A program made the translations under genes and the position numbers. 64,000 bases of DNA from Lycorma delicatula (lineage: Eukaryota > Arthropoda > Insecta > Hemiptera > Fulgoridae). Under the pieces are notes generated by a model, which was not told the DNA's origin, made no database searches, and saw only the letters and a program-made list of their open reading frames with translations. Location: positions 85,515,260 to 85,579,259 of the forward strand of contig NC_134458.1 in NCBI RefSeq assembly GCF_047948215.1, written 5' to 3'. How positions within the stretch are numbered: position 1 is the first letter of the stretch; every line of letters starts with the position of its first letter. Positions 1 through 11,748 of this stretch are shown one piece after another.

Positions 1-1149
1 AATATATTTCCTTCAACAGTAGAACCTAAGAAGTTACTAACTGCTTGTGACAACACTGAATAAAATGCTGTGTCAGAAAACAGATGCTCTACTTTAATAC
101 AATTGAGCCTCAAATTTTGTCATAAAACGTATGAACTATGTTATATAAAACGTATGAAGACAGGCTGGCAAATTTTCAAAAACTTAAAATCCGCCTTATC
201 ACATGCACGATTGAAGAGAAATTTTCAACACTATGCAAAATTTTTAGTAATGTAAATTTTTAAACCAACAATATAATTTTGTTTATTAATATTATCATTC
301 CAAGAGGCAAGCGTCAACTGTTGGGCGAGTTGTGGATTGAGAAATGTCCTTCAGATGTAGCAAGTCAACTGTAAATAAAGCTTTGTATAATAAGTACCCA
401 TTGGACCATGGTAGCAATGTCATCAGGAAACAGAAGTAACTCTGCAAGCAGGGTTATTCCATCTAAATCTCACATGTACCCATGATAATATAATATATAA
501 TGACAAATAAGAACTGCAATTAAATAATACTGCTGAGAGTAGATGATCAATGACATTTGAACACAGATCAAGATTAACAAAGCCAAAAAGGAGAAAAGCC
601 TAGGAATCAGCTCTCTAAAACCAAACCTGGGGACAATGATTCCTAAAGAAGGCATCAGATCTTTCAGTACTTGCTTAGTACATCCATTAATTGGATCATT
701 AATATATGGTCTCCTTAACAAAAACGTAAAAGCTAATTAGTCTTTGAGTGCTAAAAGGCTGAAAACAATCGAAAATTGTTTCCACTATTTCTATTCCTTT
801 TCCAATATGATAGCGTCCTCTTCTGTAAGGTATTCTAGAGGTTAAACATCCCATCCCCCAACTATATCTCTGTGTAAGAACTACATCCAAAAGGAGATCA
901 TAAAAAATATAAGAATATTAAAATAAAGATATTCTTAATGTAGAAGAGTGGGATGTCAAAAATGTCTATACAGTAAGTTGATTTAAAATGAGTAAGTGTA
1001 AGATTAGAAGACAATGTAGGAATTAATAAACTGGGTGAAACAAGTAAGTAAAATTTTTGAGAAGGGTAAATTTTAATAGGATAATTAAAAAAAATGGAAA
1101 ATCCAAGCCAAGAGTATAAATAATAAATAGGAATAAAAGAAAAGTATAT
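1..1149. other. AT-rich DNA, no gene recognised
   Basis: No coding exon or transposon that I can name. Two short open frames on the minus strand (470-721 and 699-890) follow each other and have moderately balanced composition, but neither shows a domain or convincing splice sites. The stretch around 300-460 is less AT-rich than its surroundings and has no recognisable content. It may be the decayed upstream part of the LINE that becomes readable from about 1,150. Confidence 0.4.
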
Positions 1150-1884
1150 TTTCAACAACCAGTACAGTGATTATTTACTTTAGACAGGATAGATTCAAAG
1201 TCCAAACCTTGGGACATAATTAGTGTGAAGGCTAAACCTATGGGCTATCTTGTCTATCTCTTGTAGTATAAAAAGTTTATATGTGCCAGTCTTTTGTGGA
1301 GAATATGGAGTGATAGAAAAGATATATACACATAAAGAAACAGCTAATCTAATTAAATACTTAAAGAAGTTGACTGAAAATTTAATAATTATGAAAGACT
1401 GAAACATCATAGTATAGAATGGAAAAGAAGATGAATTAGTGTTTAAAAATATTGTACATTAGTATTGTGGGAAAGTCCAGAATTTACAGAAAGGAACCAG
1501 ATATATAATGGTTAAGCAGATTCTAAAACCAAATTACGAGCTTTCAAATATTGATTCTGACAATTTAACAATGACAAAACAAAGACTGAAAATTAAGAAA
1601 AAGCTGAGAAAAACTGGGTGTAGCTCAGAAATTACCACAAAAGTAATTCTACAAAAAAAAAAAAACAACAAATCCATAGATTTGAAAAAGCAAATAATTT
1701 TAGAATGAGAAGAGATATTAAATATTAGGTAATGAATGGTAGAAAAGGGACAATAAAGCAATAACGATAAAAACACACAGGGCAATAAAGTAAAAATAAC
1801 TGACAACAAAAAATTGTAATACTTTCCTGGCATTGTTTACTTATTCTTTAGTGGAAAAATAATTATACATGAAAAAAATCAACT

Positions 1885-2660
1885 AAGATTTCTTTTTTGG
1901 GGTGGGGGTAATTTATAATGAAGTTTTATTGTAAAATTATAATTTTATTTTTACATGTATAAATAAACGAAGTTTTAAAAATTAAAAAAAAATCTGTATT
2001 TTTAAAAACATTTTCTGCTCTCCTTCCAGAAATTTGTTTGATTTTTCTATGCTTAAATGTTAAATGGAAGAAACTAAAAAATGCACAACCAAATAAAAAA
2101 GCACCAAAAAATTTCTTCTTTGGTAGGGAGGTGAATTATGATGAAATTTTATTGTAATATTATTAAAAGATTATTATTTAAACTTTTAACTTTATAATAT
2201 TAAAAGTTTTAATATAATAAAACTAAACTTATAAAACTTTTATAAATAAATTTTTAATAATATTAAAAGTTGAAATAAATATAAACTTTGATTGGCTCCC
2301 TCACCTCCAACACCGTCCCAAAGAATTTTTTTTGGGGGGTTGCTTGCAATATCACAATGCCCAGGAAGACATGGAAAAAAAATCAGTTAAAAAATATGCA
2401 ATAAATAATAAGATAGCTTTTTCAAATTTTGAGGAAGAGGAATTATGGGGCATAATTAAAAAGAAAAAGAAAAAAAAGTAAAATAAGCATGCACACATGT
2501 AGTGTGCTTAATATAATGTGAAGCTAATCACAAAATTTTGAGAAAATTGATCCTCCACCCCCTGGAAATATTGGTTTATCCAGTCTAAAAGTTAAACTTC
2601 AAACACGCCAACACAAGCCATACATACATTACCCCACACTTTTTTTTGGGGAGGTTCCTG
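1885..2660. repeat. Degenerate repeated G-rich/T-rich module
   Basis: A T-run followed by a G-run recurs at about 1,888, 2,112, 2,326 and 2,640. The first two copies share about 60 bp, continuing as an AATTxATxATGAAxTTTTATTGTAA-type sequence. Between the second and third copies lies AT DNA with internal inverted repeats of AACTTTTAA type (2,160-2,290). The block sits between the endonuclease and RT patches of the decayed LINE, so it is probably inserted or locally duplicated DNA. It does not match any family I recognise. Confidence 0.4.
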
Positions 2661-3351
2661 GGTAATGAAAGATTGAGAAATTAAAAAACCCATCCCTCAT
2701 TTTTTGACTGGATTACCATATTTTCCTTCTCACAGCTTAGCTTTAGAGCTATGATGACAGGAAAGTAAAAATTGTGTGGGCATAAAAAAATAAAATTAAT
2801 AGAAAGTGTTAGTACACTAATAGTAGTTATAGTGATATAGATATAAAAATAATTACAGAAAATAAAAAAAATATTAAGAAAAAAAAGGAGGTGACGACTT
2901 TTTTTTGGAAGAATGAAGCTAAAATATATCAACCTGAAATGGAAAATTGATATTAAGAAACAAAGAAAGTTAACAGGTACCTGAAATGTATAGGATTGAA
3001 CAGAGGGGAAAATTATGAGATTAATAACTCTACACACTTACCAAAATCTGAATTTTAAACAATGTAAATCAGTAAAAATCGATGTACTGTCTGAATTACT
3101 ATGCTGTCTAGGAGAAGTACAATTTGAATTAATTTACATACTAGTGTACAAAATTTGGGACTGGAAAAATATTTTGAAATCTAATAGAATTATTTTTACC
3201 ATAACAAAGGAAGCAGGAACAACTATCACACAACTGTGACAATTACTACACTGTAAGTATAACATCCGATGCCTCCGCCAGATAACAAGCCAGAAAAATT
3301 TATATAAAAACAGAGTGAGATCCAAATATCCTAGATGAAGACCAACCTGGG

Positions 3352-4215
3352 TTATAAAAAAATTCCCTTTCGGTATGCCGGAAGGCAGAGGTAGATTTTA
3401 CCAGTGCTAAGTTGGTCATATCAAAAATTGTTTCAGACAAAAGTTTTAATGTTTAGAGGACTAACAACCACTTTAAACCAATTCAATACTGTGCCTGTAT
3501 AGGGAGGTATGATTTTTTTGTCTTCAAAACTCCATTTTTTCCACCCCCTGGGCCAATGGTTGGTGATATCAAAAAACCTTAACTTACGTAAGTTTTAGGC
3601 CCTTATCCAAAAAATAGTAGAAACTTCAAACAGATTCGATATTTTACTTAATAATAACGTTATAGCAATATTTTGTTTTTTCGAAAAAGCCCCCCATTTC
3701 TATCCCCATGATCCAATTTTGACCTTTACCAAACTCAACTGAGATTTTGGGACGAGTTATTTTTAAGAAACAATTTGAAAGTGAGTGGTGTAAAATTACG
3801 GCAGTATCATGATTTATATATATAAACTTTTGAACTGACAGTGGTTTTGGGGTCTGGGGGATGTGAAACGCAAAGATATGTCTAAAATTTCCTAAGTCGA
3901 ATTATGGTATCCATTACAATAGGTAGCTCTCTTATGAAACCTACCTAAAAACATGGTAATATGACAATCAATTTTACCTTTCAAATTAATTTTTAAAGTA
4001 AGATTGACATATAACAAAAAAGCTGCACTTGCATGGCATTTGTAATCTTTAAAAAACACTTAATGTAGAATTGTGGGTTTAAAAAAAAACAGGAATGAAA
4101 TATTCATAAAAAAATTGTTATTTAAAAGTTTTACAAGAATCACATGCCTATAAGTACGAATAATGAATGAAAAATGTTGCAATAAGTAAACTTATAAGGC
4201 AAGAATGTAGCCTAA
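3352..4215. repeat. Unclassified interspersed repeat nested in the LINE
   Basis: This roughly 0.86-kb block separates two halves of the RT reading of the decayed LINE and is not LINE-like. It is less AT-rich than its surroundings and has C-runs (3,540 and 3,690), the phrase GGTGATATCAAAAA, and a patch near 3,840 containing TTTTGGGGTCTGGGGGATG. No open frame persists and I see no clear terminal inverted repeats or target duplication. I infer a nonautonomous interspersed element. Both borders are approximate. Confidence 0.35.
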
Positions 4216-4765
4216 CTCCCAATGACTTTTATTTATATATTAAAGAAGTAATAATGGAAATAAATGAAAATTTTGAAAGCAAAATAAGAGTCCTGGGGGA
4301 AAATATAAAAATTTGCTGATATCATTATTTTGGCTGTAGGCTGAAATTTAATGACTTAGAAATAAATGGTGACATAATGAACAACAGAATAATGGCATTG
4401 GCGGAGGAGAAAATTTAAAGGTAAATAAAAGTAAAGAAAGGTGGTAGAATACAGCAGAAAGGAGGATAATGATGAGTTAAATATTAAAATTGAACACAAT
4501 ATATCCGAAGTCACAGAAACCTTTTTTAATAGATACAGACTGAAAGAATGGTCAAAGTCCAACTAATTATCAAAAAAACCAGCATGAGACAGGAAAGCTG
4601 AATAAAAAAAACCTGCTGATAACAACATACATTTAAGAATTTGAAAGAAATTCTAAAATATCTGCATGGAGTGCAGGAGTATATGGCAGTAAAACATGTA
4701 CAATAGTACTTTACAAAAAAGGCCTTTTTTATTAATATTTTTTTAGAGCTCTAGGAAAACCAAAA

Positions 4766-7700
4766 GAACTAGCAATTGCATGAGAGTATGGCCTTGAAGA
4801 AAAAACAAAGAAAATAATTAATTAACCCACAGTCATTCAAAAGCAAACTGATAATGGAATCAATCAAGTAACTGTCCCCAATATTTGACAACTCACAATC
4901 ACTATGTAACACAAGTCACAATTCTCTCATTTTATTTGGAAAAAGTTTACACGTGGTGGAAAAATTCTGTCTCCAAATATTTATTTCTTTGACAAAAAAT
5001 GAGGCCAAAAACCTATTGTAGAAAATTAAAGAAAAATATTATTAAAAGAATTAATTTAACATTTCTGATTTATATTCTTGTTTGCATTTATTGATGTTAA
5101 GACATTTGTGAAATGACAGATTATATCAAGATCTGAGTAGACGGTATTGCCTAAAGTTAACAAAACTCTTAGTAGTAAATTTTTGTTAACTGTAAAGGAT
5201 AATTTTTATAAATAATATTTAAATTAAGTTAAATGTATAAAAAAGATTTAAGTAATAATTATCAGATAGTAGCTAATGTAGGTCAGGACTGCAATATAAA
5301 ACAAGTAACATAAAACACTACATAACAGTATACTTAAACATCTTCATCTTCACAACCATAAACGTTAAGTTTATTTGTCATAATTTTTTTTTTAATTCAA
5401 AAATTTCATTTATTTTGCGCTTAAATGTAAAATTTATAGAACTCAGAATAAAACATACAATAAACCTACAGACACATTTAAAACAAATACAAAGAGACTT
5501 TTAAAATCATGCACTGAATCCTTTCAAGGAAGATTTAATTCCTTACACAGATGAATATATAAAATAAGTAAATAAAACAGAGGGTTAAATCATAATTTAT
5601 AACAGCACACAAATCGTATGTAAAAAAATAAAGGTGAAATATTTTATATACTTTAAAATTTCTCTGAATGCATTAGTATTTGAAAAATTATAATGTAATA
5701 TGTCAGCCCGTATATGCAAGTTTTTGTTTAAAAAATATATATTGCCTTAATAGAAAGTGAATATAAAACTGTGAAACTATTTTTTAATAAAACATTACTG
5801 CTAATAATTGCTAAAAAAAAAATAAATAAATATACGATAAACCAGATTCAACACGACTCCTGCTTAGATGGTTTATCATACACTAAAGGAATATCTTTTG
5901 AGAAAAATCAAGTTACAATTATGCTACCATTAATAAAAGTATTCTTTGAATCATTCCTATTTTCATTACGCAAAACAGAATACATGAAGAATTATAACAA
6001 TAAAAAAAAAACTAATAAAACATCAAACACATAAAAAACAAAACAAACTAACCAAACACTAACAACACATTACTATTATAAAAAAATAACCAAATGGCAA
6101 ATAAGTATCAAAATCAAACAAATTAAAAATAATAAATAATTCAAAAGCATATGTACCGTAAATTTTAAGATAACAGTACAATACTATATACTAATTCACT
6201 ACAAAATACTATGTATTTGGCATTTGGTTAGATGAAAAAAATTATCTACAAAATCTACTAAACAACAAAATTTTTCATACCAATCTAAGGCCCATGCAGT
6301 TACTAAGTATGTACATTTCATTAACAGGAATAATTACGTTCAATATTCAAAGACTGTTCAATGAAAATAACAAATGACAAATCATGTTCCTCAAGTAATT
6401 TCTCATTACAAGTCTTTTCTTTTTTTTTTTAAAAACTAACAGAAATTTTAGAGAATACATTAACTAAATTAACAGACTTATTTCAATCAATAAAAGAAAT
6501 CTGGGCTCAATAAATTCATTTTCATTAAATTTATTTTGTCATAACAAATAATAATCTTTTTTGAAAAGAAGAAATCTCGACAATCAAATCTTGAAAATTC
6601 ATAAAAATAATACGAAATTAAAAGATAATAAATTTGAGGAACACCATCTGTACAATATATTTAGACGAGTTCATTATAATGAGCCTTCCAACTCAATAAT
6701 ATGATTACAAATAGTAATAATAATAATAATAATAATTAATAATAATATAATAATAACAATAAATAGCAGTAGTAGTAGTAGTAGTAGAGTAGTAGTAGTA
6801 GTAGTAGTAATAGTAGTAGTCCGGACAGGAGGGTGAGCTGAGTGATGTGCCAAGGTGTTGACACTCAAACCACGTGTACAAAAAAATTTTTAAAAAAAAG
6901 GAAAAAAAACAACTCCATCAGTAACCAATTGTGAATTTATCTACAAATCTATTTCAAATACATTATCCGGAAAACAGAATATGTTAAATTAAAACCGGGT
7001 AAACCACTACAAATATTTTTTAATTTTTCATCCTTTTATCAGTTAGGAATCACTGAATGTACAAGAAAATAGGGCTCAAGAACTGTCCGGAAAATCATAA
7101 ATGTTTTAAACAATTATATTAAAACATTTCAATTTTTCCCTTAATTTATTCAAAGATCACAATAAAAAATACTGTATTTAATTAATTATGAACAATAATA
7201 ATACTACAATGTCAGATTATTAATTGATTTCCGTTGAGATATATAAGTGTATACATATATATACATATAAATATACACACATATATATATTTATATATAT
7301 ATACATATATAAACGGTAAGATTGCTGTTACTGTGTTTTAAAGTTAACATATTCTGAGGTTATAACATGCATACAGTTTATTACTTCAACATTTTGTGAG
7401 AAAGCAAGCAACTGAAAATGTGTAAATCAAAAGTATGATTAATAACTGTCAAAACCACAATTAAAAATTTTTCGGTTTACTTACATAAAAAAAAGGTTGT
7501 TTCAAGGTTTTTTTAGCTTTTTAACATGCCATATTTATCAAAATAATTCCATGTTGCGCTAAGCAGCAGGAATTTTTTGTCTTTTTTATTTACTCAAAAC
7601 TCAACAATCTGACTCCTGCGAACAACTTTTTACAGATATTTATCTGCAATACCTCTTATCTAACAGGAGAGCAGAGATAGCAAGAATTAAAAAATAATAA

Positions 7701-8198
7701 TAATTTAAATGAAGTTTAAAATTTTGTTTTATGAAAAAAAAATAAATATATATTATTTTTGCATTTTAAAATAAGTCCATTAAAAAAATCCAAAAATAAA
7801 AATATGAATTTTCTTTTAACATTAAACTTGCTGGTACACAAAATGGAAAAGTAACAAACAAAAAACAAATAATAATTATTAGCAACAATTGAGCACTACA
7901 AAAATACAAAAAAAAAAAAAAAAAAACATAGCTACACTAAAACATAACTAGTGAAATTAAAATTAGAGATAGAGCACTTAAAAAGTCAAGCAAAATCAGC
8001 CAAGTAGATAGAAAAAAAAACACTTAGAAAAAACAGAAGGTGTGTGAAATAATAATTATGTAATTAATAATATTATTGTAATACGTTTGAGGATAATTGG
8101 GGAGTCAAAAGTACGGCGAGAAAACAGCCCAACGAGTTATCCCCAAGATTCATCTCAATCCAACAGGAAAGCTGCAATGAATAGTTAGAACAGACGTT
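4766..8198. other. AT-rich DNA; 3' UTR of the minus-strand gene probably lies at its right end
   Basis: No coding exon recognised. Immediately left of 8,199 should lie the 3' untranslated region of the minus-strand gene. A TTTATT at about 7,588 (AATAAA on the minus strand) is one possible polyadenylation signal, but such hexamers are frequent by chance here. The block contains a mixed ATA/GTA microsatellite at 6,715-6,815 and TATA-type simple sequence at 7,245-7,312. Confidence 0.4.
6715..6815. repeat. Compound trinucleotide microsatellite (ATA)n-(GTA)n
   Basis: A run of AAT/ATA triplets (about 6,717-6,762) changes into GTA triplets (about 6,769-6,815) with a few interruptions. It is plain simple-sequence DNA. 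The open frame that covers it on the minus strand is only a translation of the repeat. Confidence 0.9.
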
Positions 8199-8291
8199 TT
8201 ACCCCCTATGGTATGGAACAAATGGATTTATAATGTCGTAGATTCTGCGAAGTACAGCATCCAGCTTGATGACACCGTCCATCCAAGCCTT
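8199..8291 (-). CDS. Terminal coding exon of an unrecognised minus-strand gene
   Basis: On the minus strand a very good acceptor, a pyrimidine-rich tract ending in ACATTTCAG, stands before 8,291. The exon then reads 30 codons and TAA in phase 0. The start is KAWMDGVIKLDAVLRRIYDI and the end is INPFVPYHRG. The composition contrasts sharply with the AT-rich surroundings, and the reading looks like a folded, partly helical C-terminus. The other two phases also stay open for about 20 codons or more, so the frame rests on composition and on its fit to the exon at 20,646-20,701, which ends in phase 0. I do not recognise the family. No membrane segment or signal peptide is visible in this exon. Confidence 0.65.
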   Translation of the reverse strand, partial: KAWMDGVIKLDAVLRRIYDIINPFVPYHRG

Positions 8292-10833
8292 CTGAAATGT
8301 GAAAAGACAATGCAAACAAAGCACTAATACATATGGAATCTAGAGATTACCCGTGAAAAACTGCAGTGTTGCCAATTGCATTTCAGATAAAAAAAATTAA
8401 AATAAAATAAAAAATATTAAATGAGAAACTAAAAAGAAATTCTGATCCTGTGTTCCATGTTACCTAGAGTTACTATTTTAATGTAAATTTTTATTTTTAT
8501 TTCCCTTCTTGGAAAAATTAAGTCCACAATTATCAATTCAATATTCTTGCATAAAATACCCAGCAAATCTCTATAACCCAAGTTTAGTATAACTTGTATC
8601 TTGGTTTGAGTATGTTGATTTGAAAGGTGCTATATTACTTGAACAATATAATAATTCTTTTTGAAATCCAGAAATGTAGAAGTTTCATTTTAATTAATAT
8701 AGGGATTATAAGTATGGTATTTGCATGTACTTAATGCTTGCATTGTGATCTAATGATCATGAATCCCATTTCAACTATCCCACTGTTACTTATTTTAAAA
8801 TCATCATTTTTGAATGTAGACATCAGAGGCAAGCCAAGGAAATGCTTTGAATGTAGATTCAAAGTAGGTTTTGTTTAAAGACTATCAATATCCCATTGCA
8901 GCACATAATTGAGCTAGTATAGATCTTATCGAAGTGGGAATACAAACAGTAAACTAATTACCTATAAAACACTACGTGGTTGTATAAACCACTAATTTTT
9001 AAAAAAGAATCCAAAACAGTTTTATATTTAGCAGGCTTATGTTACTAAAAAGCTTTTTCAATAACTGAAGAAACTTTGTGAGCTACTGCTGCTGTATTGC
9101 ACTATGCTTTTAACTGAAGTTATTGGTGTTTACAGTAAAAAAAAAAAAAAAATGCTGAGTTATTAGACATATAATTAGTAACCAAGTGGAAGATGTATTA
9201 GATTTTAATTATAATGTTTCATTTAGTTCACCAGAATTATATTTTGTTTTATAAAAATATGGAATAACCTCAAATATGCTACTTCAGCTGGAACCACAAA
9301 ACAAAACAGTAGTGGAAGTCATTAAAAATACAGAACTGCAAAACATTTGAGTAACAAGTCTTTTTACAAGAATTTCAATTAGTTTTACGTGAAATGTAAA
9401 AAACAAATCATCAACAAACACATTGTGCTTTGGGATTGGCTATGGTAATGTTCTCATCATTCAAACTGAACAATTTTCTGCATGTAACAATACCATGAAA
9501 CAGATGAGAAAATGCAGCAAGTTTGCCTATCAGATGATCTTAAAATTATTATCATGAATTAGATCCTTTTATTAGAGAAGGGTGTTAAGTAAAAGAACTA
9601 TTAGAAAAGAATACTAACAAATTTTACACCATAATTTCCTTAATTCTTTTTTTAATCAGTCAAAATAATTTAATAGGTAAAATTATTAAGTTACATTTCC
9701 TACTCAATACATGCCCCTGTAATGTTGGAAGTATTTCTCAGATGTATCTGCATCGAGACTACATCATATTTATTAGTATTGATATCTATACACAAGTTTT
9801 AAGTGTTATACTCATAGTTCAAATTCACTTGGGTTGGTTTGTGTTTAAACTTCTACCTTAGGAGTTCATATTTATTTTTAGAGTAATTAACAGAATTTTA
9901 CTTTATGGTGTACGTTATATAACAAGTTGTTTTACGATAAAAAAAAAAGCTGGTAAGTAAAACAGCTGGACAAATTCTTGTGATCGATTTATAATTTTAA
10001 AGTTTAAGAATCAGAATGAAAGAAGAAATAATAGAAACTTTATAAAAATAAACTAGAGGATTGATCATCTGAACCAAATGGGGATTTAGGCAAGTGGAAA
10101 ATCCATCTCTTACCAGTAATCGTATACTAGAGGCATTTAGTGTTGCAAGAAGGTATAAAAAATTTACTTACATGTGATGTAGAAGATAGTGCAACAATAA
10201 AACACTAAAAAACTGCAGTGGAACACCAAAAATTAATATTTTTATTTTTGTAATACTAGTATAGTAAAAAAAAATAACTTACTATATGAGTAATATATAC
10301 TTTTAAAAATCATTTAAAATATCATGCATTTTTCTTTAAATCCAGAAACACAATTTCTTGCGATCAAACTGCACAAGTCCCTGCACATCAGAAATGGGAG
10401 CTAAGTATTATGCATCAGTTTCGTTTTGTGAAAACATTTAAAGTTACTGTGCGGTAGTATCTTACAAATATTTCAATAGAAATATTAGATGAAAATATGA
10501 AATATTCTATATATATATATATATAGAATATTTTACTTGCATGTAAAACCAGATTGTTTTCAGACAATTGGTGCCCTACTGTATACCAACACCCTTATTT
10601 AAAAAATAAGTGAATATCAATAAACTATACTTTTTTTTGTTTCAATTAGCTAGGAGGTACATGTTACATACACCAACCCCGATTTAATTAATTTTTCACA
10701 GTGTTATGATAAGCGGAGTCGTACATTTATATCAGATGGTTGGTTATGTTTAGTTTGTATGTTTTTTCCTCTTACTATTATACACTGGCAGCAAGCACCA
10801 ATTTTTATTAAACTGATAATTTATCTCAATTTC
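8292..10833. other. Intron-like AT-rich DNA
   Basis: No exon or transposon recognised. The stretch 9,416-9,560 is slightly less AT-rich but every frame is soon stopped. A perfect 32-bp AT palindrome lies at 10,501-10,532. Confidence 0.45.
10501..10532. repeat. Perfect 32-bp palindrome with (AT)n core
   Basis: AATATTCT, then alternating TA, then AGAATATT reads identically on both strands. It could extrude as a cruciform, but in DNA this AT-rich it may be only a microsatellite with mirrored flanks. Confidence 0.85.
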
Positions 10834-11748
10834 TTAACCCATTCACTGCCACGCTGTAACTGCAAGTTTTTCAGTAAATGCCAAAACAATTTATCACCTA
10901 TAATAACCTTTTAAATATTTTTTTTTTTATAATCTGCATATCCATATGTATACTAACATGAACTTAGAAAGCGGTTTTATGTAAGTCTCACTGGTGATAC
11001 AGGGCCATTCTCCAAACTATTTTGAAAATAAAGTATGCAACCTGCAATACAATTAATGCTTTGTGGATAGAAGCAACTATAACACTGAATTTTCATCAGA
11101 TTTTTCTTGTTTTTATGCAATTTTAACAAAGAAAGAATAAAGGAATAAATAATAATTAACTAAACACAATATTGCTTTATTACACTTTAATTATTCAAAG
11201 GCAAAATTTTAATACTTTTGTAAAGTATTTTTAATTATGAAAGTTTTGAAAGCAATCTGGGGAGAGTCCAGGCTCACAAGTTTGTCAGTCATTTAATTAA
11301 ATGATTCTGATAATTATCAGAATATTCACTTTCGGTTAAATCATTTAGAAGCTTTTCAATTTCATTCTCCGGTATTATTTCTCATGAAAAACTTGGCTGG
11401 TTGTCCATTTTGAGTGAGAATAAATTAAATAAAAAGAAAAACTTACATTAATGAATCTTCAAAGCTAATACAATAAACATCTCACACAAAGACAGAACTA
11501 CTAAGCAATGACAACACCCTTCTGTCTCACCAGTGAGACGTTTAATAGCCTTAGGTGAAAACCACATGACATCTAGTGAGAAAAGATATAAATACACAGT
11601 TATAATGAATTTAGTACCATTGCATCCCACTAGGTCACGTACAGCAACACTGAAGAGTGCAAACTGAGAGTCTCACCAGTGAGATGGGAGCAGTTTTGTA
11701 GAGTCTGTACCAGTCTCATGGGCAAGATGGTGGCAGGCAATGAGTTAA
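10834..11748 (-). mobile_element. Internally deleted piggyBac-like element with TTAA target duplications
   Basis: TTAA occurs at both ends (10,834-10,837 and 11,745-11,748). It is followed inward by matching termini: CCCATTCACTGCCAC on the left, and CTCATTGCCTGCCAC as the reverse complement on the right. TTAA plus a C-rich CxxxTTxxCTGCCA end is typical of piggyBac-family elements. Inside, an ATG at about 11,409 on the minus strand opens a decayed frame reading MDNQPSF, then EIIPENEIEKLLND and an acidic stretch, as at the N-terminus of piggyBac transposases. Stops break it, and the catalytic core is missing from a total of only about 0.9 kb. The palindromic motif CTCACCAGTGAG occurs at about 11,526 and 11,671, with a diverged copy near 10,989. 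These may be subterminal transposase sites. Confidence 0.7.

Larger units (their letters stand above)
1150..4765 (+). mobile_element. Decayed LINE (endonuclease-reverse transcriptase), interrupted
   Basis: Three collinear patches on + read as parts of one non-LTR retrotransposon polyprotein, with many stops and frameshifts. About 1,330-1,690 resembles the end of an APE-type endonuclease: a stretch like LIIMKDxN (compare IIMGDWN), then MVKQILKP and NIDSDN (compare the DSDHN box). About 3,120-3,350 resembles the start of the RT palm, with YKIWDW followed by NYYTVSITSDASAR and DEDQPG (compare NYRTISL and EDQxGF). About 4,220-4,760 resembles the RT end and downstream region, including KVNKSKE and WSAGVYGSKTCTI (compare WSVLLYGSETWT). 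The spacing is longer than in an intact element, so DNA has been inserted between the patches. It is probably the same broad family as the copy at 16.4 kb. The clade is unresolved. Confidence 0.6.

Noticed and set aside
6674..6868. Ile/Thr/Leu-rich small membrane protein on the minus strand
   Set aside because: It is a translation of the ATA/GTA trinucleotide repeat.
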